Shown: one piece after another, positions 7,208 to 14,268 of the stretch
Layout of the letters: every line of letters starts with the position of its first letter
How positions within the stretch are numbered: the first letter of the stretch is position 1
From: Faecalicatena sp.
Lineage (GTDB): Bacteria; Bacillota; Clostridia; Lachnospirales; Lachnospiraceae
Assembly: GCA_009774255.1 (NCBI GenBank)
Contig: VSNK01000136.1
Coordinates: 1-14,430, forward strand
Direction of reading: 5' to 3'
DNA length: 14,430 nucleotides
Program-made: the position numbers and the translations under genes
The notes under the pieces: generated by a model
The model's database searches: none
What the model saw: the letters and a program-made list of their open reading frames with translations, nothing else
Told to the model about the DNA's origin: nothing

Positions 7208-7753
7208 TCAATTACCAAAATCCATAATCATTACGGAAGAAGCATGTATGGTATCGCCATCCCTCGTACCTGATACTTCTGCCGACCTGCCGCTTACCAA
7301 ATCAGCGCTGCTGCCCGGTGTATCTGTATGCGTTGCCCCCATATCCGTAGATGAGCGCACCGTGAAGGTGGTCTGTTCTGTAAATATAATTTCCAACTGT
7401 TTCGCTTCCTCCGGATCAAGCACCGCAACCTGCCCCGCATCTCCCTGGTCGTCTGTCTGAATCTCCTTTCCCGTAAAAGAGCCTTCTAAAACTTCTCCTA
7501 TTTCTACTGACAGCCCGTTTATCGGTGTGCCTGTGCTTTCCGTCTCCCCGGCTATCTCTGGATTGTCGCTGTCCGGCGTCTGCCCTGCCTGTGTATCTTC
7601 CGTCTTCTTTTCCGGTTTTGAAACTCCCTGTGTATCTGTATCTTTCGTACTGTCTTCCTTTCCGCTTCCGCATGCCACAAGCAGCAGCGCCAGAAGGGCT
7701 GCAACTGCCATGACGCATAATCTTCGGTTTCTGTTCTTTCCTTCATTCGCCAT
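7208..7753 (-). CDS. Small lipoprotein with DUF5666-like C-terminal domain
   Basis: The 181-residue protein has a basic N-terminus (KNRNRR), a hydrophobic stretch and lipobox LVAC with the cysteine at 28, so it should be anchored on the outer face of the membrane. Residues 30-77 form an unstructured Ser/Thr/Asp/Glu-rich linker. The C-terminal part ends in SADLVSGRSAEVSG and DTIHASSVMIM, a pattern like small OB-fold domains of the DUF5666 type; this is family resemblance only. ATG at 7753 has an AGGA site 8 bases upstream. It is a single-gene unit, divergent from the two-component genes, with an operator-like direct repeat in its promoter, so it is a likely target of that regulator. No enzymatic function is suggested. 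Confidence 0.7.
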   Translation of the reverse strand: MANEGKNRNRRLCVMAVAALLALLLVACGSGKEDSTKDTDTQGVSKPEKKTEDTQAGQTPDSDNPEIAGETESTGTPINGLSVEIGEVLEGSFTGKEIQTDDQGDAGQVAVLDPEEAKQLEIIFTEQTTFTVRSSTDMGATHTDTPGSSADLVSGRSAEVSGTRDGDTIHASSVMIMDFGN

Positions 7754-7786
7754 CTCTAAAATCCTGCCTTTCTAAAATATTTGTCA

Positions 7787-7825
7787 TATATATCCTACCA
7801 ATCCATTCTCTAAAAAAACTCTAAA
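7787..7825 (-). promoter_or_regulatory. Lipoprotein promoter with OmpR-type direct repeat
   Basis: On the minus strand TTTAGAG occurs at 7825-7819 and again at 7814-7808, an exact 11-bp period with four T between. A third, partial copy (TTTTAG) begins at 7836. The second copy can serve as a poor -35 (TTTAGA); TATATA (7792-7787) lies 16 bases further on as -10. Tandem sites overlapping a weak -35 are typical of promoters activated by OmpR/PhoB-type regulators. The regulator encoded divergently next to it is the obvious candidate. Confidence 0.5.
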
Positions 7826-7951
7826 GCTGCTAAAATTTTTGTGAAATTAAAAATCCAATCTTTTATCCTCGCCCCATCCCCTCCCACCAAACATGAAAAG
7901 ATTTATAAAATACAAAAACGGCCCTTCATTTTGCAAAAGAGAACGAGGTTA

Positions 7952-7980
7952 TTGTCCGCAGTCTGCCCTGATGATAGAAT
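7952..7980 (+). promoter_or_regulatory. Promoter of the two-component operon
   Basis: TTGTCC (7952-7957) and TAGAAT (7975-7980) are separated by exactly 17 bases. TG at 7972-7973, one base before the -10, makes an extended -10 element. The response regulator start codon lies about 40 bases downstream, with AAGGAG 8 bases before it. This is a good match to a housekeeping sigma-A promoter. Confidence 0.6.
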
Positions 7981-8021
7981 CGCATTGTGATTTATATGAT
8001 TCAAAGTAAGGAGTATGAAAG

Positions 8022-8705
8022 ATGCGTATTTTAATTGTAGAAGACGACAGAGAATTATGCAGTGCCTTAAAATTACAGCTTTCTGCCAAAAAACATACCG
8101 TTGACTGCTGCCACGCCGGAAGTGAGGCGATCTATCTTGCCATGTCCGGTGCTTACGACCTGATTCTTTTGGACCGCATGCTGCCAGAGCTCGACGGATT
8201 GGCCATCCTGAAAGCCATCCGCCAGAATCACATCAGCGTACCCATCATCCTGACAACTGCACTGAGTTCTGTAGACGACCGGATTGCCGGCCTGGACTGC
8301 GGGGCGGACGACTATCTGATAAAACCCTACGCCATAGAGGAGCTCCTTGCGCGTATCCGCGCCCTCTCCAGAAGACCCCTTGCATTTTCAGATCAGACCT
8401 GTCTATCCTTTCTGGATATCCAGTTCGATATGGAGGCCAGGATTCTGACCTGCAACGAAAAAGAGCAGCGCCTTTCCAAACAAAAGGCTCTCCTCATGGA
8501 ATTCTTCTTACGCAATCCGGGAAAGACCCTGACAAGGGAGCAGATCTTCCTGCGTGTCTGGGGTTCGGAAAGCGCCGTAGAAGACGGCAATCTTGATACA
8601 TATATTTATTTCCTCAGAAAACACCTGCGCTCTTTAGGGAGCCACGCAAATATTGCCACAGTACATGGCATGGGATACCGATTGGAGGACGGCAATGTTT
8701 CCTAA
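8022..8705 (+). CDS. Response regulator, OmpR/PhoB family
   Basis: The 227-residue DNA-binding regulator has a receiver domain (about 1-118) followed by a winged helix (about 130-222). Receiver landmarks are present: acidic pocket D8-D9, phosphoacceptor D51 in LILLDRMLP, T79, and K101 in LIKPY. The winged helix contains LTREQIFLRVWG and ends in the usual VHGMGYRLE. The start follows AAGGAG by 8 bases. Its last codons overlap the kinase start by 11 bp. The regulator should be phosphorylated by that kinase; the direct repeat upstream of the divergent lipoprotein gene is a plausible target. The signal is not visible from sequence. Length and motifs are normal for the family. Confidence 0.93.
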   Translation: MRILIVEDDRELCSALKLQLSAKKHTVDCCHAGSEAIYLAMSGAYDLILLDRMLPELDGLAILKAIRQNHISVPIILTTALSSVDDRIAGLDCGADDYLIKPYAIEELLARIRALSRRPLAFSDQTCLSFLDIQFDMEARILTCNEKEQRLSKQKALLMEFFLRNPGKTLTREQIFLRVWGSESAVEDGNLDTYIYFLRKHLRSLGSHANIATVHGMGYRLEDGNVS

Positions 8706-9981
8706 ACTACAGAGAAAGTTAGTTTTTCTTTATACCTTAAGTACCGGGCTGATCATAACTTTTATCCTGTCCATAACATTTCTTTTCTACTTTACCTCAC
8801 AGGAAAACCGCCAGGAATCACTGTTCCAAAAACATCTTTTTACTCTGATGTCCCAGCTTCAGGGTAATTCCCAGTTTACGGATTTGTTTCTGGCACAGAT
8901 GGAGGAGAAAAACCAGCTCATCATTCATATAGAAGAAAACAACTCGCCCCTTTTCTTTCCTGGTTCATACAGGCCGGATACGAGACGGGAGGTTCTTCTT
9001 TCATATGCAGAGAAAGCCGCGGACAAGGAAGGCATTTTCACAGATTCCTACCCTATCTCCTCAAACATGCTGCAGACCTCCATATTTCAAATCCATGGAG
9101 ACAGCCGGGATGTCTATCTTGGGAATATCCTTGTCCTCCAGACCCCTGCCGGATATAAGAAGCTCACCCTGCTGCAGGACATCTCTGACAGCAGGAAGAA
9201 ATCCCTGAAAACCGGATGTTTCTATTTATTTATCGACCTGTTTGGAATCCTGCTCCTCTTTCTGAGCGGCCGTTGGTTCGTCCGCCGTTCCCTGCGCCCT
9301 CTGGAAGAAACATATCAAAAGCAGCAGGATTTTGTATCCGCAGCCTCCCATGAGCTTCGTTCTCCGATTGCAGTCATCCAAATGACCGCAGATGCAGTCT
9401 CTTCCCATTCAGCAGAGGATACCCGTCTGCTTTCTGTTATTAAAAGCGAATGCCGCAGGGGAAGCGCCCTGATTAAAAATCTTCTGCTCCTTGCTTCTGC
9501 CGAACAGAGGGAATGGGCTGTAAGAAAACGGAAATTTGAAATAGACGATCTCCTCCTAAGCCTTTTGGAGCTTTACGAACCGCTCTGCCTGTCCAAAAAC
9601 GGAACCCTGCAGTTACGCCTGCCGGAGGAGCCGCTTCCGCCAGTATCAGCAGACCCCGAACTATGCCGGCAGATTTTGACCATCCTGCTCGATAACGCCA
9701 TCGCATATTCTCTGACGCGGCCTTCAAGAAAAATCCTTCTCAGGGCTGAACACTGCCATCCCCATACACTGGTTTATGTCGTGGACCATGGCCCCGGAAT
9801 CCCTGACGAGGAAAAAGAATTTATCTTTGACCGCTTTTATAAAAGTGATAAATCCCGGAATAAAAAAGACCATTTCGGACTTGGCCTGTCCATTGCCATT
9901 ACCCTTGCAAAAATCCAGGGATTCAAGCTTGGCGTGCAGGATACAGACGGCGGCGGAAGTACTTTCTATTTGCAGATATAA
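8695..9981 (+). CDS. Sensor histidine kinase, membrane-bound
   Basis: The 428-residue protein has two membrane helices (about 9-33 and 174-196) around an extracytoplasmic sensor of about 140 residues. It then has a dimerisation and phosphotransfer segment with FVSAASHELRSPIAV (phosphorylated histidine 219), an N box LLDNAIAYS, G1 DHGPGIP, F box FDRFYK, and G2 GLGLSIA. Only about 20 residues separate the second helix from the histidine, so a full HAMP linker appears to be missing. I chose ATG at 8695 because GGAGG lies 6 bases upstream; the open frame to 8653 runs inside the regulator gene. It is the partner of the upstream regulator and is co-transcribed with the downstream membrane protein gene. 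Confidence 0.92.
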   Translation: MFPKLQRKLVFLYTLSTGLIITFILSITFLFYFTSQENRQESLFQKHLFTLMSQLQGNSQFTDLFLAQMEEKNQLIIHIEENNSPLFFPGSYRPDTRREVLLSYAEKAADKEGIFTDSYPISSNMLQTSIFQIHGDSRDVYLGNILVLQTPAGYKKLTLLQDISDSRKKSLKTGCFYLFIDLFGILLLFLSGRWFVRRSLRPLEETYQKQQDFVSAASHELRSPIAVIQMTADAVSSHSAEDTRLLSVIKSECRRGSALIKNLLLLASAEQREWAVRKRKFEIDDLLLSLLELYEPLCLSKNGTLQLRLPEEPLPPVSADPELCRQILTILLDNAIAYSLTRPSRKILLRAEHCHPHTLVYVVDHGPGIPDEEKEFIFDRFYKSDKSRNKKDHFGLGLSIAITLAKIQGFKLGVQDTDGGGSTFYLQI

Positions 9982-10007
9982 TCAAAAATGACAGGAGGAT
10001 CAAACAC

Positions 10008-10583
10008 ATGCCATACTACAAAAAACCTGCATTCTGGCTAATAACCGCAGCCACCATGATATGCCTTACCGTATTTATACTCTTTTCCAGGAATTTAAAG
10101 GTAGACAGCAGTAATCCCGCAGCTTCAGCGGATGATAAAAAGCATTCGGCTTCTTTTTCGGCTGCCATCGTAGAAGCCGACGAGCATTCCTTACTGGTCG
10201 AACCTGTGGAGGGCTCTGCTGAATTATCATCCTCTGACCGCATTTCAATCCCTATAGAATATATGCCAAAATCCCACACTCCAAAGGTTGGGGATATCAT
10301 CAGCATCCAGTATAACGGTGAAATTATGGAATCCTATCCCGCACAACTGGGGGAAATATATGACATCCGGTTTATAGAGACAGACAGCGGCAGGCTTCGT
10401 TATCACAACAACTGGTACAATAAGGATGACCTGACCGCTGAAACCATAGAATGGCTAACCTGGTACAATAGCCTGACTGAAGAAGAACAGTTGGCCGTAA
10501 GCCATGTCCCGGCAGACCTGCTCGAACTGGAAGGTCTGGCTAATGGCTCAGATATGGAAGCGGAAACCAAAGATGCCGATTAG
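10008..10583 (+). CDS. Membrane-anchored DUF3221-like protein
   Basis: The 191-residue protein has one N-terminal membrane helix (about 9-26) and an extracytoplasmic remainder. Residues about 48-128 read like DUF3221 domains: FSAAIVEADEHSLLVEP, then KVGDIISIQYNGEIMESYPAQLGEIYDIRFIE. The C-terminal 60 residues are acidic and may be helical. ATG at 10008 has AGGAGG 9 bases upstream, and the gap to the kinase stop is 26 bp, so it is the third gene of that operon. It may be a sensory accessory or an envelope protein with a role near the kinase, which is inference. Its stop is only four bases from the stop of tenA on the other strand. Confidence 0.72.
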   Translation: MPYYKKPAFWLITAATMICLTVFILFSRNLKVDSSNPAASADDKKHSASFSAAIVEADEHSLLVEPVEGSAELSSSDRISIPIEYMPKSHTPKVGDIISIQYNGEIMESYPAQLGEIYDIRFIETDSGRLRYHNNWYNKDDLTAETIEWLTWYNSLTEEEQLAVSHVPADLLELEGLANGSDMEAETKDAD

Positions 10584-10587
10584 CGCC

Positions 10588-11262
10588 CTATTTGCTCATG
10601 TTCCAGGCCATCTCCCAGAAAGCCAGCTCGTAGCGGGAACAGGCCACAAAAATATCTTCCAGATGCCGCACCTGCTGTTCGGTATAGTGCAGGGTCAGCC
10701 GATCTGTCATTTCCAGCAGCAGGACGTTCGCTTCGCCGTAAAGGGGATCAGCGTAGCCCCTGACCCAATCGCCATAGAATGGATGATCCTGTGCCGACGG
10801 ATTGTTCTCTACAATCTTTTTGGCAATCACCTCATAGCTGTAGGCACAGGACAGGATAGCGGCCAGAATCTCCGCCTCCCCCTCCTCATAAGCCACCCGG
10901 AGCATATAGGACGTATAGGAAAGATTGTCCAGCGACCGGGGCGTTGCCTCCAGCTCCTCCCGTGAAACTGAGAACTTACCCATATAGCCCCGATGGATAT
11001 CCATCTCTCCCTCGGTCAGCAGGGTCACATACTTGGAGAAAAGCTGAATGGTTTCGGGGCTTTTTGCCTTGGCAATGCCCAGGGCGAACACCTTCGCATA
11101 CTCCTCCAGATAAAGGTAATCCTGAATGATGTAATACTTAAACTTCACCTGCTCCAGAGTACCATCCTGGATACCCTTCACAAAGGGATGCTCATTGTAA
11201 GCCGCCCAAATGTCTTTTGTTGCGGATAAAAGCCGTTCTGTTGTCTTTATGGTTGTTTTCAT
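10588..11262 (-). CDS. tenA: TenA aminopyrimidine aminohydrolase / thiaminase II
   Basis: The 224-residue protein is of normal TenA length. TenA removes the amino group from aminomethyl-aminopyrimidine, a breakdown product of thiamine, to give the hydroxymethyl-pyrimidine that ThiD phosphorylates. Catalytic residues known from Bacillus subtilis TenA have counterparts: D48 in YIIQDYLYL, cysteine nucleophile C139 in SCAYSYEVIAK, Y143, and E212 in SRYELAFWEMAW. The start codon overlaps the thiD stop by four bases (ATGA), so translation is coupled. It is the last gene of the salvage operon, and no terminator is seen after it. Its function fits pyrimidine salvage well. Confidence 0.93.
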   Translation of the reverse strand: MKTTIKTTERLLSATKDIWAAYNEHPFVKGIQDGTLEQVKFKYYIIQDYLYLEEYAKVFALGIAKAKSPETIQLFSKYVTLLTEGEMDIHRGYMGKFSVSREELEATPRSLDNLSYTSYMLRVAYEEGEAEILAAILSCAYSYEVIAKKIVENNPSAQDHPFYGDWVRGYADPLYGEANVLLLEMTDRLTLHYTEQQVRHLEDIFVACSRYELAFWEMAWNMSK

Positions 11263-12068
11263 GACTCTGCCTCCTTTGCGTATTCACCGGTCAGATTGAA
11301 ATTATGCTGCATGGGTCCCCGGCCCTTCCCCAGGTTCAGCATGGCATTAAGCGCGCCGGAGATGTATTCTTTGGACCGCCGGATGGATGTGGGCAGGTCA
11401 AAGCCCTTGGCCAGATTTGCCGCTATGGCGCTGGACAACGTACAGCCGGTTCCATGGGTATTGGGATTATCAATGTGGGTTCCGTAGAACCATGTCCCCG
11501 CGCCATCCGAATAGAGGTAATCATTGGCGTCGTTGATGTTGTGCCCTCCCTTGAGCAGAACCGCGCATCCATAGGCGCCGCTGATCTGTCTGGCCGCGGC
11601 TTCAATATCCTCCTGGTTTTGAATGGCCATGCCGGACAGGATCTCTGCCTCCGGGATATTGGGCGTAGCCACAGCCGCCAGGGGGAGCAGGCAGGTTTTC
11701 AGTGTATCCACCGCCTCTTCGGAAATCAGCCGGTCGCCGCTGGTAGCCACCATTACCGGATCCACCACAACGTTCCCCGCCTGATAGAAGCGCAGCCGCT
11801 TGGCAATCTTCTCAATCAATCCGCAGGAGGCCACCATGCCGATCTTCACCGCATCGGGCGGGATGTCCTCAAATACCGCGTCAATCTGCTGTCCGAGAAA
11901 ATCGGGCGTCATCTCTACAATTTCTCTTACACCGGTGGTATTCTGCGCTACCAGCGCCGTAATGGCGCTCATGGCGAAAACACCGTTCATGGTCATCGTT
12001 TTCAGATCGGCCTGAATCCCGGCGCCTCCGCTGGGGTCTGTCCCAGCGATTGATAATGCTGTTCTCAT
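11259..12068 (-). CDS. thiD: Hydroxymethylpyrimidine (phosphate) kinase ThiD
   Basis: The 269-residue ribokinase-fold enzyme adds two phosphates in turn to hydroxymethyl-pyrimidine, giving HMP diphosphate for ThiE. Motifs are the N-terminal SIAGTDPSGGAGIQADLK (6-23), VVDPVMVATSG (about 101-111), ATPNIPEA (134-141) and the anion-hole NTHGTGCTLSSA (203-214) with cysteine 209. The start follows AAAGGAG. A 94-bp leader with two stem-loops separates it from the HAD phosphatase gene upstream. It overlaps tenA by four bases downstream. ThiD is preferred over pyridoxal kinase because of the thiamine operon and the GTDPSGGAG motif. Confidence 0.95.
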   Translation of the reverse strand: MRTALSIAGTDPSGGAGIQADLKTMTMNGVFAMSAITALVAQNTTGVREIVEMTPDFLGQQIDAVFEDIPPDAVKIGMVASCGLIEKIAKRLRFYQAGNVVVDPVMVATSGDRLISEEAVDTLKTCLLPLAAVATPNIPEAEILSGMAIQNQEDIEAAARQISGAYGCAVLLKGGHNINDANDYLYSDGAGTWFYGTHIDNPNTHGTGCTLSSAIAANLAKGFDLPTSIRRSKEYISGALNAMLNLGKGRGPMQHNFNLTGEYAKEAES

Positions 12069-12097
12069 TGCTATCTCTCCTTTGCATTATTTTTATT

Positions 12098-12174
12098 AAG
12101 CGACGGAAAGTGGTGCCCCCGATCCGCCGCTTGAAGCTTCCGGATGTCAGGAAGTAAATTCCTTAAACCGGAAG
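12098..12174 (-). other. Two stem-loops in the thiD leader
   Basis: The first element (12137-12174) has outer 7-bp arms CTTCCGG and CCGGAAG around an inner hairpin AGGAA, five bases, TTCCT; it covers the HAD gene stop. The second (12098-12132) has 10-base arms AAGCGACGGA and TCCGCCGCTT, paired with one mismatch (a G-U pair in the minus-strand RNA), around 15 bases. Neither is followed by a T run on the minus strand. They do not show TPP riboswitch motifs. An mRNA processing or stability role is possible. Confidence 0.45.
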
Positions 12175-12822
12175 GAGCTTCTGAAGTTTATCCAGCTGCG
12201 CCAAGTCTTTCAGGTATACATCGGACAGAACGCGGATTTCTTCCTGATTCTTTTCATGGCTGTCACAGACCGCCGCCACAGGGAACCCGGCTTCTTTCGC
12301 CGCTTTGATGGCATAGAGCGCGTCATCAAACACAACCGTCTCTGACTTTTCTGTTCCCAGGAAGCGAAGCGCCGCCTCAAAGATATCCGGTTCATCCTTG
12401 CCGTGTCCCACTTCATTGCAGGTGAAAATCTCGCCAAAATAAGACAGCGCTTTGCACCGCTTCAGAGCGGCCTCCACCAGATACCGGTCAGTGGCAGTGG
12501 CGATACACAGCTTGACGCCGCTTGCCCTAAACCGCTTAAGCAGCTCCTCTACACCTGGTTTCAGCGGGACCTCAAAACAGTAATACCGCTCCAACATGGC
12601 GTTGACCCCATCCATGATCTCATCAATACCAAGCGTCACGCCATACTCGGTCTGATAGTAGCGGGCCGCCTGGCGCAGGCTCATATTCTTAAACACCTCG
12701 TTCAGATTCTCTTTCGGCTCATATCCGATAGAGCGCAGATAAGTCTCTCCGATGGTGTCCCAGATAAACATGGAGTCCAACAGCGTGCCATCCACATCAA
12801 AAATCGCGCCGCGAATCCTCAT
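12163..12822 (-). CDS. HAD-superfamily phosphatase in the thiamine operon
   Basis: The 219-residue enzyme has the HAD subfamily IA pattern: FDVDGTLLDS with nucleophile D9 and acid D11, a helical cap (about 16-90), T109 in LCIATATD, K142 in GKDEP, and D166-D167 in VVFDDALYA. All catalytic positions are present. It overlaps thiE by four bases and precedes thiD. Such proteins remove phosphate from small metabolites; the operon suggests thiamine monophosphate or another pathway phosphate as substrate, but this cannot be read from sequence. A beta-phosphoglucomutase-like or general housekeeping role is the alternative. Confidence 0.88.
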   Translation of the reverse strand: MRIRGAIFDVDGTLLDSMFIWDTIGETYLRSIGYEPKENLNEVFKNMSLRQAARYYQTEYGVTLGIDEIMDGVNAMLERYYCFEVPLKPGVEELLKRFRASGVKLCIATATDRYLVEAALKRCKALSYFGEIFTCNEVGHGKDEPDIFEAALRFLGTEKSETVVFDDALYAIKAAKEAGFPVAAVCDSHEKNQEEIRVLSDVYLKDLAQLDKLQKLLPV

Positions 12823-13460
12823 GCCCTCACCATCCCCTCTGCCAGCAGGCGAAGCTTTCGGCAGGTATCCTCAATATCCTCCGCCGAAAAAATGGCTGAT
12901 ACCAGGGCTACACCGTCCACGCCGCTGCCTGACAGCTTAAGAAGGTTGCCCCGGTTAATGCCTCCGATGGCCACAACGGGCACGTCAACCGCATCACAGA
13001 TGGCGCGTAAGGTCTCATTCGTCATCTGCTCCACATCTGTCTTCGTGCTTGTGGGGAACACCGCCCCCAGGCCCAGATAGTCCGCGCCGTCCCGGACAGC
13101 CCGTCGTGCTTCTTCCACCGTATGGACAGAGACACCCAGGAGCATAGCGTCCCCCACCCGGCGGCGGACCTCGCCCGCCGCCATGTCCTCCTGGCCCACA
13201 TGGATACCGTCCGCCTGGCAGGCGATGGCCACGTCCACATTGTCATTCACAATGAACGGCACGCCATACCGGTGGCACAAGGCACAGATATCTTTGGCCT
13301 CCTGAAGAAACGCCGTCTCATCCAGTTCTTTCTCCCGCAGCTGCACACAAGTCACACCGCCCTTCAATGCCGCCTCCACCTGCTCATAGAGCGTCTGTTC
13401 CCCCGTCCAGGCCCGGTCAGTAACGGCATAGAGCAGCATATAGCGTTTATCGCACTTCAT
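12819..13460 (-). CDS. thiE: Thiamine-phosphate synthase ThiE
   Basis: The 213-residue TIM-barrel enzyme joins HMP diphosphate and hydroxyethylthiazole phosphate to thiamine phosphate, releasing pyrophosphate. Motifs are YAVTDR (11-16), CVQLREKEL (38-46), NDNVDVA (72-78), DGIHVGQEDM (84-93), GVSVHT (109-114), GAVFPTSTK (132-140) and VAIGGIN (163-169). AAAGGAG lies 6 bases before ATG at 13460, inside the end of thiM, which it overlaps by 14 bp. Length is usual for ThiE. It takes the products of ThiM and ThiD in the same operon. Confidence 0.96.
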   Translation of the reverse strand: MKCDKRYMLLYAVTDRAWTGEQTLYEQVEAALKGGVTCVQLREKELDETAFLQEAKDICALCHRYGVPFIVNDNVDVAIACQADGIHVGQEDMAAGEVRRRVGDAMLLGVSVHTVEEARRAVRDGADYLGLGAVFPTSTKTDVEQMTNETLRAICDAVDVPVVAIGGINRGNLLKLSGSGVDGVALVSAIFSAEDIEDTCRKLRLLAEGMVRA

Positions 13461-14268
13461 AATTTGCTCCTTTCTCCAACCTTGCCGGAGTCAGGCGGTA
13501 CATGGCGTCAATGATATAGTTCCGATAGGAAGCATTGCCGTCCAGTTCGGTCATACGCCTGTGGGCAATCTCCCCGCACAGGCCCATGGCGCACACGGCC
13601 GCGGCTGCAGCCTCAAGGGGATGCTCCGGGTTGGCGGTGACAAAGGCCGCCGTCAGGACGGAAAGCTGGCAGCCAGTCCCGGTAATAGAAGACATCTCCG
13701 GACGGCCGTTGCGGATACAGAATGCCCGCTCTTTGTCCGCCACGATATCAATGGCTCCGGTGACAGCAATAACCGCCCCGGTGCGCCGGGCCAGCTCCCT
13801 AGCAAAGGATACCGCCCCGTCCAGATTGTCTTCTGTCACCCTGTCCGCCACGTCGGCATCCACCCCTTTGGTGGTGCCGCTGCCGTAAGCCAGCGTCTTC
13901 ATCTCCGAGATGTTGCCCCGGATTACCGTAAGCTTCAGCTCCTCAAGCAGCCGAAGTGCCGTATCCGTCCGCAATGCAGAGGCCCCTGCTCCCACCGGAT
14001 CCAGCACCACAGGATGCCCCAGCTCGTTGGCACGCTTCCCGGCAGCAAGCATAGCCGGAATAGTGCGCTGATTCAGTGTGCCGATGTTGATGGCCAGCCC
14101 TTTGCAGATACCGGTGATTTCCACAGCATCCTCCGGGTCATCTGCCATAATGGGTGAGCCGCCGCAGGCCAGCAGCATATTGGCACAGTCGTTGACAGTG
14201 ACATAGTTGGTGATACAATGAACCAGGGGTGACTTCCCCCGTACATTTTGAAAAATCTGTTCAAACAT
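13447..14268 (-). CDS. thiM: Hydroxyethylthiazole kinase ThiM
   Basis: The 273-residue ribokinase-like enzyme phosphorylates salvaged hydroxyethylthiazole, giving one ThiE substrate. Motifs are PLVHCITNYVTVNDCANMLL (14-33), GGSPIMADDPEE-like GSPIMADD (37-44), VVLDPVGAGAS (87-97), RGNISEM (117-123) and SSITGTGCQLS (193-203) with cysteine 200 in the GTGC anion hole. I chose ATG at 14268, with AAAGGAG nine bases upstream. The frame stays open upstream to the window edge, with a TTG at 14361, but that part has no ThiM similarity. First recognisable gene of the salvage operon. Confidence 0.95.
   Translation of the reverse strand: MFEQIFQNVRGKSPLVHCITNYVTVNDCANMLLACGGSPIMADDPEDAVEITGICKGLAINIGTLNQRTIPAMLAAGKRANELGHPVVLDPVGAGASALRTDTALRLLEELKLTVIRGNISEMKTLAYGSGTTKGVDADVADRVTEDNLDGAVSFARELARRTGAVIAVTGAIDIVADKERAFCIRNGRPEMSSITGTGCQLSVLTAAFVTANPEHPLEAAAAAVCAMGLCGEIAHRRMTELDGNASYRNYIIDAMYRLTPARLEKGANYEVR

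Noticed and set aside
8653..8694. Kinase start at 8653
   Set aside because: The 14 added residues lie in the regulator's winged-helix codons, while ATG 8695 has GGAGG six bases upstream and leads straight into the first helix.
11304..12053. 249-codon plus-strand open frame opposite thiD
   Set aside because: ThiD on the minus strand has all its family motifs; the plus-strand translation has none and is a shadow of G+C-rich coding DNA.
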